64,000 nucleotides of DNA from Pseudonocardia sp. DSM 110487 (GCF_019468565.1 NZ_CP080521.1:9238001-9302000), one strand, 5' to 3'; shown: positions 1-8,671, numbered from the stretch's first letter. Made by a program: numbers and translations. The notes: a model not told the origin generated them from the letters alone.

Positions 1-459
1 GGTCCACCATGCTCCGGTCAGCCACCGGTCGGTCACCGGCACGTGCGGGTCGGAGCCCGCGAGGGCGGCGACCGTGAACCCCGCGCCGAGCCCCAGTGCC
101 CCGAGCCGACCCACCACCACGCCGCCCCGCACCGCCACCGCGATCACGACGAGGGGCAGGACCGCGACCATCACGCTGTCGGCGCCGCCGGTGAGGCCGC
201 AGGCCAGCAGTGCGAGCACCGCGTCGATCGAGGTGGCGAGCCGCGGCGGGACCAGCCGCCGCCCCCGCCACTCGGACCCGGCGAGCACCAGCGCGTAGCC
301 GAGCGTGGCCAGCACGAGCGTCCCGAGCAGCGGCGCCCGGCCGCGCGCGAGTCCCGGCTCCACGACGAGCGCCAGCCCGACTGAGCAGACGACAAGCACC
401 CGGATGACGACGGCGGTGCGCTCCTCGAGGGACCGCAGCGCGACATCGGAACCGTGCAC
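1..459 (-). CDS. N-terminal membrane domain, probable sensor histidine kinase (partial)
   Basis: The reading frame starts with GTG at 459 and runs off the left edge of the window, so only about 153 residues are seen. They hold several hydrophobic stretches separated by short Arg-rich loops, near residues 18-32, 42-60, 78-90 and 95-125, which looks like a multi-pass membrane domain. No kinase motif lies in the visible part. The gene diverges from the NarL-type response regulator at 553 with 93 bp between starts, a usual arrangement for a two-component pair. The histidine kinase assignment is therefore an inference from context; an unrelated membrane protein remains possible. Confidence 0.55.
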   Translation of the reverse strand, partial: MHGSDVALRSLEERTAVVIRVLVVCSVGLALVVEPGLARGRAPLLGTLVLATLGYALVLAGSEWRGRRLVPPRLATSIDAVLALLACGLTGGADSVMVAVLPLVVIAVAVRGGVVVGRLGALGLGAGFTVAALAGSDPHVPVTDRWLTGAWWT

Positions 460-552
460 GGCGCCAACCTTCGCATCCGCCGCCCTGCCGAACGCGGGAC
501 TCGCGGGTGCGGACGCAAGACTCGCGGAGGTCGGGGGGACTAGCGTCGCCCC

Positions 553-1221
553 GTGCGGGAGGGCCGGTACGCCGTGGTCATCGTGGACGACCACGCTCTG
601 TTCTCGCAGGGCCTTGCGCTGCTGCTCGAGTCGCGCGCGGGCGACAATTTCGTGGTGGCGGGCTCCACCACGGCGGGCGAGCAGGCCGTCGCACTCGTCG
701 GGCGCGAGGCCGCCGACATCGCGATCGTCGACCTCGCGCTTCCCCCGCTGGGCGGCGTGGAGACGATCCGGCGGATCAACGCCGCGTACCCCCGCACCCG
801 GATCCTCGCTCTCTCCGGCACCGAGGACCTCGGCCTCGCGACTGCGGCCCTGCGGGCCGGGGCCGCCGGGTTCCTGGCCAAGTCGGCCGATCCCGAGGTC
901 CTCGTGGCGCCGCTGCTGACCATCGCGGCGGGGGTCCGGGTCGTGCCGGCCGACCTGCTCGACGCGCTGCTCGCCGCGGGCGACCGGGCGGGTGAGGAGG
1001 TCGTGGAGCGGCTCGAGGAGCGGGAGCTGCAGCTGTGGGCGTTGCTCGCGCGTGGCCCGGAGACCAGTGAGATCGCCAGGATGATGCTCGTGAGCGAGCG
1101 CACGGCCAAGCGGATGATCGCGAGCCTGCTGCACAAGGTGGGCGCGGCCAACCGGATAGAGGCGGCGGCGCTCGCGGGCCGCATCGGCCTGCTGGACGAC
1201 GCCCCGCCCCGCGCTCGCTGA
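553..1221 (+). CDS. NarL/FixJ-family response regulator
   Basis: The protein has 222 residues, the usual length for this family. The N-terminal receiver domain shows the acidic pair D12-D13, the likely phospho-acceptor D60 in the sequence IVDLALPP, and the conserved K110 in GFLAK. The C-terminal part (about residues 150-215) is a LuxR-type helix-turn-helix with the SERTAKRMI recognition-helix region. It starts with GTG and is followed five bases after the stop by a hairpin. It probably takes phosphate from the divergently encoded membrane protein and acts as a cytoplasmic DNA-binding regulator. The target genes cannot be told from the sequence. Confidence 0.85.
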   Translation: MREGRYAVVIVDDHALFSQGLALLLESRAGDNFVVAGSTTAGEQAVALVGREAADIAIVDLALPPLGGVETIRRINAAYPRTRILALSGTEDLGLATAALRAGAAGFLAKSADPEVLVAPLLTIAAGVRVVPADLLDALLAAGDRAGEEVVERLEERELQLWALLARGPETSEIARMMLVSERTAKRMIASLLHKVGAANRIEAAALAGRIGLLDDAPPRAR

Positions 1222-1225
1222 CTTC

Positions 1226-1246
1226 CGACGAACGCGCCGTTCGTCG
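1226..1246 (+). terminator. Hairpin after the response regulator
   Basis: Perfect 8-bp arms CGACGAAC and GTTCGTCG enclose a 5-nt loop, beginning five bases after the stop codon at 1221. There is no T-run after it, which is common for actinobacterial terminators. Confidence 0.55.
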
Positions 1247-1353
1247 CAACGGGCGTTGGCCCGTGCGGGCCGCACATGGCCCGATCGTGGGGTCGCATTC
1301 TCCCCTTGAGCTCGGCGAGACTCCTCCGCATCGGCGACGGGCAGGAGGCGACG

Positions 1354-1764
1354 GTGGCGGCGTTTCGCGACGAGGCGGAGGTCTACGAGTACCTCGGCGG
1401 GATCTTCCGGCGCGGGATGCAGGACCCGGTGCTGGTGGAGAAGCTGCGCCCCACCGGGATCGTCCTGCGGATCACCTACACCGAACCGGACGCCGTACTC
1501 GCCGTGGACATGCCGAACACCCAGATGTACGAGGGTGCGGGCGCCGGACCCGAGCCGAACGTCGAGCTGTTCATGACCGCCGACACCGGCAACAGGTTCT
1601 GGCTCGGCAAGGTGATCCTCCCGGTCGCGCTCGCGAAGGGTCAGGTCCGGGCCAAGGGTCCGGTCGCGAAGCTGCTCACCGTCCTGCCGATGGCGAAGGG
1701 CATGTTCGGTCCGTACCGGGAGCAGCTGGAGGCCGCCGGTCGAGCGGACCTGCTGAGCGCCTGA
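1354..1764 (+). CDS. SCP2 sterol-carrier-like domain protein
   Basis: The chosen GTG start at 1354 is preceded by AGGAGG five bases upstream, giving 136 residues. A longer in-frame version from 1276 lacks a ribosome binding site. The sequence has the layout of small SCP2-fold proteins: an N-terminal helix with EVYEYLGGIFRRG, an amphipathic beta region, and the segment GNRFWLGKVILPVALAKGQ that resembles the lipid-binding part. Such proteins bind hydrophobic ligands such as acyl-CoA or sterol-like lipids; the ligand here is unknown. A racemase for branched acyl-CoA lies two genes downstream, so a role in lipid metabolism is plausible but inferred. Confidence 0.6.
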   Translation: MAAFRDEAEVYEYLGGIFRRGMQDPVLVEKLRPTGIVLRITYTEPDAVLAVDMPNTQMYEGAGAGPEPNVELFMTADTGNRFWLGKVILPVALAKGQVRAKGPVAKLLTVLPMAKGMFGPYREQLEAAGRADLLSA

Positions 1765-1802
1765 GCCCCATCGGGTGAGGGAGTGGACTCCCGCCCCCTA
1801 GG

Positions 1803-1827
1803 ATTGGCCTGCTCGTGCAATGCCAAT
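1803..1827. promoter_or_regulatory. Inverted repeat upstream of the MocR gene
   Basis: ATTGGC and GCCAAT face each other across 13 bases just before the MocR start at 1845. MocR proteins commonly bind repeats in their own promoter regions, so this may be an autoregulatory operator (inference). Confidence 0.35.
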
Positions 1828-1844
1828 CGTCGGAGGTGGACCGC

Positions 1845-3323
1845 GTGGACCGTGCCGACATCGAACGCCGGATCGGTGCGCGCAGCTTCGCGCGGTTGCT
1901 CGGCGACTGGCGGCCACCCGATGGGAAGGGCCTTGCCGGCGCGCTGGCCGACCGGATCCGCCTGCTCGTCCTCGACGGGAGGCTGCCGCTCCAGACCCGG
2001 CTGCCCGCGGAGCGCGAGCTCGCGGCGGCCGTCGCGGTCAGCCGCACCACGGTGGCCACGTCGTACGAGACCCTGCGCGGCGCGGGCGTGCTGCGCAGCA
2101 GGCGCGGGGCCGGCAGCTGGACCCAGCTCCCCGCAGGCCCGCCAGACGACGCGGGCCCGGCGCCATTCTCCCCGCTCGGCAACAGCGCGCTGTACGACCT
2201 CGCCCACGCCGCTCTCCCCGCACCGTGCGCCTCGATGCGAGCCGCGGCGGCCGCCGCCGTCCAGGATCTCGACGCCCTCCTCGCCGGTCACGGCTACGAC
2301 CTCGGCGGTCAGCCGGCACTGCGCTCCGCGATCGCCGACCGGTACACCGCCCGCGGCCTCCCCACCACGCCCGACCAGGTGCTGATCACCGCGGGCGGCG
2401 TGCAGGCGATCCACCTCGCCCTCATGGTGCTGGCCGGACCGGGCGACCGCGTGCTCGTCGAGCACCCGACCTATCCGAACACACTCGGTGCGGTGACCAC
2501 CCGCGGCGCTCGCCCCGTCCCGGTCCCGATGGCGCCCGACGGGGACGGAAGCCGCTGGGACCTCGACCTGCTCACGTCGGCGGTCCGCGACGCCGCACCG
2601 CGGTGCGCCTACGTCATCCCCGACTTCCAGAACCCCACCGGGGCGCTGCTGGACGCCGCCGACCGCGCCCGGCTCGTGGATCTGGCCCGACGGACGGGCA
2701 CCACCCTCCTCGTCGACGAGACGCTCATCGACCTCACGCTGGACGGCCAGACCGTGGTTCCCGTCGCCGCGCACGGCGCCGCCGACTCGCCGCACGTGCT
2801 GAGCATCGGGTCGGCGAGCAAGACGTACTGGGGCGGGTTGCGGATCGGCTGGATCCGCACGTCCGCCGCGATGGTGCGCAGGCTCGCCGCCGCTCGTGCC
2901 GGCGTCGACCTGGGTGGGCCGGTGCTCGAACAGCTCGTCGTCGCCCGCCTGATGGCCGAGCACGGCACCGTCGTCGCGAGCAGGCAACGCGAGCTGGCCG
3001 CCGCCCGCGACCACCTGCTCGCACGGCTCGCCCGCACCTTCCCCGGTTGGCGCCCGTCGCGTCCCGGCGGCGGGCTCAGCCTGTGGGTCGATCTCGGCAG
3101 ACCGGAATCGAGCCGGCTGACCAGCGCCGCACGGCGCCACGACGTCCTGCTCGCGGCAGGCCCACGGTTCGGACTGGACGGGGCGTTCGAGCGGTACCTG
3201 CGGCTGCCGTACACATTGCGGCAGGACAGGATGGACGAGGCGATCGATCGGCTCGCCGCGGCGTGGGCCGACCTCGATCGCCCGGGGCCCGCGGTGGAGA
3301 GCGAACCGGTCGCGGTGGCGTGA
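1845..3323 (+). CDS. MocR-type regulator: GntR helix-turn-helix fused to PLP aminotransferase fold
   Basis: The GTG at 1845 is preferred because GGAGGT lies seven bases upstream; the protein then has 492 residues. Residues of about 29-92 form a GntR winged helix (LPAERELAAAVAVSRTTV). The rest is a class-I aminotransferase fold with the HPTYPN and FQNPTG motifs, and the PLP lysine at about residue 326 in GSASKTYWG. MocR proteins use the PLP domain to sense a vitamer or amino compound rather than as a housekeeping transaminase. The stop codon overlaps or lies just before the downstream CoA-transferase-family gene, so the two are co-transcribed. The effector and targets are not evident. Confidence 0.88.
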   Translation: MDRADIERRIGARSFARLLGDWRPPDGKGLAGALADRIRLLVLDGRLPLQTRLPAERELAAAVAVSRTTVATSYETLRGAGVLRSRRGAGSWTQLPAGPPDDAGPAPFSPLGNSALYDLAHAALPAPCASMRAAAAAAVQDLDALLAGHGYDLGGQPALRSAIADRYTARGLPTTPDQVLITAGGVQAIHLALMVLAGPGDRVLVEHPTYPNTLGAVTTRGARPVPVPMAPDGDGSRWDLDLLTSAVRDAAPRCAYVIPDFQNPTGALLDAADRARLVDLARRTGTTLLVDETLIDLTLDGQTVVPVAAHGAADSPHVLSIGSASKTYWGGLRIGWIRTSAAMVRRLAAARAGVDLGGPVLEQLVVARLMAEHGTVVASRQRELAAARDHLLARLARTFPGWRPSRPGGGLSLWVDLGRPESSRLTSAARRHDVLLAAGPRFGLDGAFERYLRLPYTLRQDRMDEAIDRLAAAWADLDRPGPAVESEPVAVA

Positions 3324-3340
3324 TGGACGAGGAGGCAGGC

Positions 3341-4432
3341 GTGGGGCCGTTGTCCGGGTTGAAGGTCGTGGAGCTCGCCGGCATCGGGCCGGGGCCGCAC
3401 GCCGCGATGATGCTCGCGGATCTCGGCGCCGAGGTCGTGCGCGTCGACCGGCCGTCCGGCGGGTTGCAGCTCGGCGACCCGAGCGCTCCCGATCCGACGC
3501 TGCGCGGAAGGCGCCGGGTGGCCGCCGACCTGAAGGACCCAGCGGGCCGGGAGACGGTGCTGCGCCTCGTCGAGCGCGCCGACGTGCTGCTGGAGGGCTA
3601 CCGGCCGGGCGTCACCGAGCGGCTCGGCGTCGGCCCCGCCGACTGCCACGCGCGCAACCCACGCCTCGTCTACGCCCGGATGACCGGGTGGGGGCAGGAC
3701 GGGCCGCTCGCCGCACGCGCGGGTCACGACATCAACTACATCTCGCTCTCCGGCGCCCTGCACGCCATCGGCCGGGCCGGGGAGCGCCCGGTTCCACCGC
3801 TGAACCTCGTCGGCGACTTCGGCGGTGGCTCGATGCTGCTGGTCGTCGGCGTGCTGGCGGCACTGTGGGAAGCGCAGCGATCCGGCAAGGGACAGGTCGT
3901 CGACGCGGCGATGGTCGACGGCTCGTCGCTGCTCGTCCAGATGATGTGGGGTCTGCGCGGGCAGGGGCGGTGGAGCGACGCGCGCGAGTCGAACCTGCTC
4001 GACGGCCACGCGCCGTTCTACGACACCTACACCTGCGCTGACGGCGGGCACGTTGCCGTCGGGGCCCTCGAGGAGCAGTTCTACGCCGCGTTGCTGGCCG
4101 GGCTCGGCCTCGACGGCGAGGAGCTGCCCGGCCAGCACGACCGGGATGGCTGGCCGACGCTGCGGGCCCGCTTCGCCGAGGTCTTCGCCTCCCGCAGCCG
4201 TGACGAGTGGGCGGAGGTGTTCGCGGGCACCGACGCGTGCGTCACCCCGGTGCTGTCGTTCGCGGAGGTGCCGGCACACCCGCACCTGGCCGCCCGCGGC
4301 ACGATCGTCGAACGCGACGGCGTCCCCCAGGCCGCCCCCGCCCCGAGGTTCTCCCGCACCCCGCCCACCGTGCCCGACGCCCCGAGCGCCCCGGAATCCG
4401 TCGAGCAGGTACTGGCCGACTGGTCCCGCTGA
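3341..4432 (+). CDS. mcr: CaiB/BaiF family alpha-methylacyl-CoA racemase
   Basis: This is a class III CoA-transferase fold protein of 363 residues, the family length. It opens with the typical PLSGLKVVELAGIGPGPHAA segment and contains GHDINYISLSGALH and the GDFGGGSM loop, all characteristic of alpha-methylacyl-CoA racemases, which interconvert (2R)- and (2S)-methyl acyl-CoAs before beta-oxidation of branched lipids and sterol side chains. The GTG at 3341 follows AGGAGG by five bases; an ATG at 3323 overlapping the MocR stop would add six residues. The P450 and acyl-CoA ligase near 17-19 kb fit the same kind of substrate, but linkage is loose. It ends next to a large inverted repeat. Confidence 0.85.
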   Translation: MGPLSGLKVVELAGIGPGPHAAMMLADLGAEVVRVDRPSGGLQLGDPSAPDPTLRGRRRVAADLKDPAGRETVLRLVERADVLLEGYRPGVTERLGVGPADCHARNPRLVYARMTGWGQDGPLAARAGHDINYISLSGALHAIGRAGERPVPPLNLVGDFGGGSMLLVVGVLAALWEAQRSGKGQVVDAAMVDGSSLLVQMMWGLRGQGRWSDARESNLLDGHAPFYDTYTCADGGHVAVGALEEQFYAALLAGLGLDGEELPGQHDRDGWPTLRARFAEVFASRSRDEWAEVFAGTDACVTPVLSFAEVPAHPHLAARGTIVERDGVPQAAPAPRFSRTPPTVPDAPSAPESVEQVLADWSR

Positions 4433-4564
4433 CCCCGACTCGCGCGCACCCAAAGCGCGACTCGCGTACATCCAGAGAGCGACTCGCGGGGGCCGAAGGC
4501 GCCCCGTCCGCGAGTCGCGGTCTCCGTGCACGCGAGTCGGGGTCTACGTGCGCGCGAGTCGGGG
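4433..4564. repeat. Nested inverted repeat between convergent genes
   Basis: The segment begins right after the racemase stop. A perfect 17-nt arm at 4433-4449 is matched in reverse complement at 4548-4564. Inside it, two further copies of a CGACTCGCG-type motif face two CGCGAGTCG copies, so three left arms pair with three right arms. It could form a long cruciform or RNA hairpin and may end transcription from both sides. Confidence 0.75.
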
Positions 4565-4577
4565 CCTGGATGCGACG

Positions 4578-4607
4578 AAGCCCCCGGCGCGGGAGGCGCC
4601 AGGGGCT
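4578..4607 (-). terminator. Terminator of the rplK-rplA operon
   Basis: On the minus strand the arms AAGCCCC-GGCGC and GCGCC-GGGGCTT enclose a CTCCC loop, with one unpaired or mismatched position, about 25 bases after the rplA stop. The long G+C stem marks a factor-independent terminator for the ribosomal protein operon. Confidence 0.75.
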
Positions 4608-4632
4608 TCGGGGACTTCGGGGACTGCGTGCG

Positions 4633-5355
4633 TCAGGCGGACGCGGTGTCGTCCACCAGCAGGTTGCGGGTGCGGTTCGGGTCGACCGGGATGCCGGGGC
4701 CCGTGGTCGTGGAAATCGTGACCTTCTTCACGTACCGGCCCTTCGCGGCCGAGGGCTTGGCCCGCAGGATCTCGTCGAGGGCGGCGCCGTAGTTCTCCAC
4801 CAGCTTCTCGGTGTCGAACGAGGCCTTGCCGATGACGATGTGCAGGTTCGCCTGCTTGTCCACCCGGAAGTTGATCTTACCGCCCTTGATGTCCTGGACG
4901 GCCTTGGTGACATCCGGGGTGACGGTGCCGGTCTTCGGGTTCGGCATCAGGCCACGCGGGCCGAGGATGCGGGCGATCCGGCCGACCTTGGCCATCTGGT
5001 CCGGCGTGGCGATCGCCGCGTCGAAGTCGAGCCAGCCGCCCTGGATGCGCTCGATGAGGTCCTCGGCGCCCACCACGTCGGCGCCTGCGGCCTCGGCCTC
5101 CGCGGCCTTGTCACCGGTGGCGAACACGATGACGCGCGCCGTCTTGCCGGTGCCGTGAGGCAGGTTCACGGTGCCGCGGACCATCTGGTCGGCCTTGCGG
5201 GGGTCGACGCCGAGCCGCATCGCGACCTCGACGGTGGCGTCCATCTTGCTGCTCGAGGTGTCCTTCGCCAGTGCGGCGGCCTCGAGCGGGCTGTAGAGCC
5301 GGCCACTGTCGATCTTCTCGGCGGCCTGGCGGTAGATCTTGCTGCGCTGTGCCAT
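4633..5355 (-). CDS. rplA: 50S ribosomal protein L1
   Basis: The protein of 240 residues matches L1 over its full length, with the conserved KADQMVRGTVNLPHGTGK segment and the signature GPRGLMPNPKTGTVT. L1 forms the stalk next to the E site of the large subunit and binds 23S rRNA; in many bacteria it also represses its own operon by binding the rplK-rplA leader. It follows rplK by 72 bp on the same strand and is the last gene before the terminator at 4578. Confidence 0.98.
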   Translation of the reverse strand: MAQRSKIYRQAAEKIDSGRLYSPLEAAALAKDTSSSKMDATVEVAMRLGVDPRKADQMVRGTVNLPHGTGKTARVIVFATGDKAAEAEAAGADVVGAEDLIERIQGGWLDFDAAIATPDQMAKVGRIARILGPRGLMPNPKTGTVTPDVTKAVQDIKGGKINFRVDKQANLHIVIGKASFDTEKLVENYGAALDEILRAKPSAAKGRYVKKVTISTTTGPGIPVDPNRTRNLLVDDTASA

Positions 5356-5427
5356 TGCTCTGTCCTCTTGTTCTGGTCAAGTCGTGGTGCGAGCCGAGCC
5401 AGCTCTCCCACACGTGCTGCGGCTGGA

Positions 5428-5862
5428 TCAGCCGTTGACGGTGATGCCCATCGACCGCGCGGTGCCAGCGATGATCTTGGCGGCCTGGTCGATGTCGTTG
5501 GCGTTGAGGTCGCGCATCTTGGCCTGCGCGATCTGCCGCACCTGCTCCATGGTCACAGAGGCGACCTTGGTCTTGTGCGGCTCGCCGCTGCCCTTGTCCA
5601 CACCGGCGGCCTTGAGCAGCAGCCTGGCGGCGGGCGGCGTCTTGAGCTCGAAGGTGAACGAGCGGTCCTCGTACACCGAGATCTCGACGGGCACCACGTC
5701 GCCGCGCTGCGACTCGGTGGCGGCGTTGTACGCCTTGCAGAACTCCATGATGTTGACGCCGTGCTGGCCGAGCGCGGGGCCGACCGGCGGGGCGGGCGTC
5801 GCGGCGCCTGCCTTGATCTGGAGCTTGATGATCGCGGAGAGCTTCCGCTTCTTGGGAGGCAT
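5428..5862 (-). CDS. rplK: 50S ribosomal protein L11
   Basis: This is a full-length L11 of 144 residues with the N-terminal AGAATPAPPVGPALGQHGVNI region, which binds the GTPase-associated centre and thiopeptides, and the C-terminal rRNA-binding domain ending in GTARSMGITV. L11 contacts 23S rRNA helices 43-44 and is needed for factor-dependent GTP hydrolysis and the stringent response. It lies between nusG and rplA in the usual order. Confidence 0.98.
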   Translation of the reverse strand: MPPKKRKLSAIIKLQIKAGAATPAPPVGPALGQHGVNIMEFCKAYNAATESQRGDVVPVEISVYEDRSFTFELKTPPAARLLLKAAGVDKGSGEPHKTKVASVTMEQVRQIAQAKMRDLNANDIDQAAKIIAGTARSMGITVNG

Positions 5863-5919
5863 GTCGTTTCCCTGTCGTGGTTTTCCTGCGCGCCGCGGAC
5901 CTGCCTGCCGCGGCGGGGG

Positions 5920-6804
5920 TCAGATCTTCGAGACCTGGCTGAACGCCAGCTCGACGGGGGTCTCGCGGCCGAAGATGGACACGAGGACCTTGAGCTTCTG
6001 GGCGTCGATGTTGACCTCGCTGATGGTGGCCGGGAGCGTGGCGAACGGGCCGTCCATGACGGTGACCGACTCGCCCACCTCGAAGTCGACCTCGACGGCC
6101 GACTTGCCTGCTGCACCGGACGCGGCGTCGGCCTTGCCCCCGGCACCCGCGGCCGCGGGCTGCTTGGGCTCGACCTTCGGGAGCAGGAACTTGATGACGT
6201 CGTCGTGCGACAGCGGCGACGGGCGCGACGTGGCACCCACGAAGCCGGTGACGCCGGGGGTGTTGCGGACCGCGCCCCACGACTGGTCGTTGAGCTCCAT
6301 CCGGACGAGGATGTAACCGGGCAGCACCTTGCGCTGCACCTGCTTGCGCTGCCCGTTCTTGATCTCGGTGACCTCTTCGGTCGGCACCTCGACCTGGAAG
6401 ATGTAGTCCTCGACGTCCAGGGTCTGGATGCGGGTCTCGAGGTTGGTCTTCACCTTGTTCTCGTAACCCGCGTAGGAGTGCACGACATACCAGTCGCCCG
6501 GCGCGCGCCGCAGCGCGGCGCGCATCTCCTCGATCGGGTCGACCTCTTCCTCGACCGCGTCGGCATCGGTTTCAGCAGCCTCGACTTCGACGGCCTCGAC
6601 TTCGGTGTCGTCGGCCTCGCTGTCGTCTGCGTCGGTGGCGTCAGTGGCGTCGTCCGCGTCGGTGAGCTCGGCGTCGGCGGCCTCGGCCGGCTCCTCGACG
6701 GCGTCAGCGGCCTCCGCCGCGCCATCGAGCTGGTCAGCCTCGCGCTCGGTCACGTGCCTCTCGCTTCCTTCATCCATGTCGTGCGTGCTGGCGGCCGTGG
6801 TCAC
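5920..6804 (-). CDS. nusG: Transcription termination/antitermination factor NusG with acidic N-terminal extension
   Basis: The core is NusG: an NGN domain with WYVVHSYAGYENKVKTNLETR, the PGYILVRM motif and the FVGATSRPSPL segment, then a C-terminal KOW domain with GESVTVMDGPFATLPATI. NusG binds RNA polymerase and couples it to Rho and the ribosome. The protein has 294 residues because about 100 mostly Asp/Glu/Ala residues precede the NGN domain; such acidic extensions are known in actinobacteria. A Gly/Ala-rich insert separates the two domains near residues 210-230. The GTG start overlaps the secE stop by four bases, so translation is coupled; an ATG or GTG slightly downstream would remove 10-17 residues. 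Confidence 0.96.
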   Translation of the reverse strand: MTTAASTHDMDEGSERHVTEREADQLDGAAEAADAVEEPAEAADAELTDADDATDATDADDSEADDTEVEAVEVEAAETDADAVEEEVDPIEEMRAALRRAPGDWYVVHSYAGYENKVKTNLETRIQTLDVEDYIFQVEVPTEEVTEIKNGQRKQVQRKVLPGYILVRMELNDQSWGAVRNTPGVTGFVGATSRPSPLSHDDVIKFLLPKVEPKQPAAAGAGGKADAASGAAGKSAVEVDFEVGESVTVMDGPFATLPATISEVNIDAQKLKVLVSIFGRETPVELAFSQVSKI

Positions 6805-7139
6805 GTGCCGAACACGTACTGCACGCCCTGCGCGAACACCAGGTCCAGCAGCCAGACCAGCGCGACCATGAACGACACGAAGATCAGCACGACGATCGTG
6901 TAGGTGACCAACTGGTTGCGGGTCGGCCAGATGACCTTCCGCAGCTCGGCAACCACCTCGCGCAGGAACCGGGAGAGCCTGCCGAACAGCGACACCCTCG
7001 CCGGGCGGGCCTCGCGAACCGCAGCCCGCCCGCCCCGGGTGTCTCCGGTGGGCGCGGGACCCGAGCGCCGACCCCGACGGTCGGCGGCGCCGCTCGGGCG
7101 CTCCCGCCCGTCGCCACGCGCCTCGCGTTCCTCAGTCAC
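6801..7139 (-). CDS. secE: Preprotein translocase subunit SecE
   Basis: The C-terminal half carries the SecE signature: the amphipathic FLREVVAELRKVIWPTRNQLVTYT segment, read here in two parts, then one transmembrane helix. SecE is the small subunit that clamps SecY in the translocon. I place the start at GTG 7139 because GGAGG lies eight bases upstream; the longer frame to 7202 would nearly reach the tRNA-Trp gene. The protein then has 112 residues with an Arg/Gly/Ala-rich cytoplasmic N-terminus. It is coupled to nusG by a four-base overlap. Confidence 0.95.
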   Translation of the reverse strand: MTEEREARGDGRERPSGAADRRGRRSGPAPTGDTRGGRAAVREARPARVSLFGRLSRFLREVVAELRKVIWPTRNQLVTYTIVVLIFVSFMVALVWLLDLVFAQGVQYVFGT

Positions 7140-7212
7140 GCCCGTATCCTCCAGCTCACCACGGCCCAGCCGCCGCTCGTCCCTTACTCCGATCCAGCAC
7201 ATCCTGCAGTGG

Positions 7213-7285
<73 letters not shown>

Positions 7286-7435
7286 AGACCAGCTCCGCCC
7301 AATCAGCGGAGGGGTGCAACGCGAGGCGCCGCACCCAGCATCGTCCAGTGTAGGGCACACCGGACAGGCGCCAGTCACCGCACACCCCGGTGGGCCACCA
7401 GGGCTGTGCGTGACCAGCTGAGGGAGGATGCAGCC

Positions 7436-8671
7436 ATGGCTGCCAGCACCCCGACCAGCACGGTCCCCGCAATCCGGCGCATCTCCACCCGCATCGGCGG
7501 CATCGCCGAGTCGGCGACGATGGCGGTGGACGCGAAGGCGAAGGCGCTGAAGGCCGCGGGGCGTCCGGTCATCGGGTTCGGTGCCGGCGAGCCGGACTTC
7601 CCGACGCCGTCCGCCGTGGTGGCCGCGGCCGAGGCGGCGTGCGCCGACCAGCGCAACCACCGCTACACACCCGCCGCGGGCCTTCCCGAGCTGAGGGAGG
7701 CGATCGCCGCGAAGACCCTCCGCAACTCGGGGCTCGAGATCGCCCCGGCCCAGGTGCTCGTGACGAACGGCGGCAAGCAGGCCGTCTACCAGGCGTTCGC
7801 CACGCTGATCGACCCTGGTGACGAGGTGCTGCTGCCGACGCCCTACTGGACGACGTATCCCGAGGCCGTCGCGCTCGCCGGGGGCGTTGCCGTGCCGGTG
7901 GTCTGCGGACCCGAGGCCGATTACCTGCCGTCGGTCGAGCAGCTCGACGAGGCGCGCACGGAGCGCACGAAGGTGCTGCTGTGGTGCTCGCCCTCGAACC
8001 CCACGGGTGCGGTGGCCTCCCGCGAGCTCACGGAGGCGGTGGGGCGCTGGGCCGTCGAACACGGCATCTGGGTGATCACGGACGAGATCTACGAGCACCT
8101 CGTCTACGACGGCGCCGAGGCCGTCTCGATGCCGGTCGTCGTTCCGGAGCTCGCCGACACGTGCGTGGTGATCAACGGCGTCGCCAAGACCTACGCGATG
8201 ACCGGCTGGCGCGTGGGCTGGCTGGCCGGTCCGGCCGACGTGGTGAAGGCGGCCACCAACCTGCAGTCGCACCTGTCGTCCAACGTCGCCAACGTCTCCC
8301 AGCGGGCGGCGCTGGCGGCGATCTCGGGCCCACTCGACGCGGTGCACGAGATGCGCGCGGCGTTCGACCGCAGGCGCCGCACGATCGTCGACCTGCTGCG
8401 GGCGATCCCCGGCGTCGAGTGCCCGACGCCGCGCGGCGCCTTCTACGCCTACGCGTCCGTTCAGGGCCTGCTGGGCAAGGAGCTGCGCGGTGCGCGGCCT
8501 CGGACGAGCGTGGAGCTGGCCGCCGCGGTGCTGGAGCACGCCGAGGTGGCGGTGGTGCCCGGTGAGGCGTTCGGCACCCCGGGCTTCTTCCGCCTGTCCT
8601 ATGCCCTCGGCGACGACGACCTGCGCACCGGCGTGGAGCGGATGGGCGCCTTCCTGGCCGAGGCACGGTAG
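7436..8671 (+). CDS. aspC: PLP-dependent aminotransferase, aspartate aminotransferase family
   Basis: The ATG at 7436 has AGGGAGG eight bases upstream; the protein has 411 residues. It is a class I/II aminotransferase: GAGEPDFPTP near the N-terminus, NGGKQAVYQ, the NPTGAV substrate segment, the TDEIYEHLVYD motif with the PLP-ring aspartate, the Schiff-base lysine at about residue 251 in NGVAKTYAMTGWR, and the RLSYAL motif with the carboxylate-binding arginine. It likely interconverts aspartate and oxaloacetate with glutamate/2-oxoglutarate in the cytoplasm. It stands alone on the plus strand inside the otherwise minus-strand rpmG-hadAB...secE block. Confidence 0.88.
   Translation: MAASTPTSTVPAIRRISTRIGGIAESATMAVDAKAKALKAAGRPVIGFGAGEPDFPTPSAVVAAAEAACADQRNHRYTPAAGLPELREAIAAKTLRNSGLEIAPAQVLVTNGGKQAVYQAFATLIDPGDEVLLPTPYWTTYPEAVALAGGVAVPVVCGPEADYLPSVEQLDEARTERTKVLLWCSPSNPTGAVASRELTEAVGRWAVEHGIWVITDEIYEHLVYDGAEAVSMPVVVPELADTCVVINGVAKTYAMTGWRVGWLAGPADVVKAATNLQSHLSSNVANVSQRAALAAISGPLDAVHEMRAAFDRRRRTIVDLLRAIPGVECPTPRGAFYAYASVQGLLGKELRGARPRTSVELAAAVLEHAEVAVVPGEAFGTPGFFRLSYALGDDDLRTGVERMGAFLAEAR

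Noticed and set aside
1641..3140. A 499-codon minus-strand open frame over the MocR gene
   Set aside because: It is antisense to a full MocR protein with all family motifs, and its own product is low-complexity Arg/Gly/Ala.
4433..4564. CRISPR reading of the CGACTCGCG cluster
   Set aside because: Copies are 9-17 nt, are arranged as facing inverted arms, and no cas genes occur.
4207..6903. An 898-codon plus-strand open frame across rplA, rplK and nusG
   Set aside because: It is a shadow of the high-G+C third-position bias in the minus-strand ribosomal genes; the protein has no domain sense, while the minus-strand products are clear L1, L11 and NusG.
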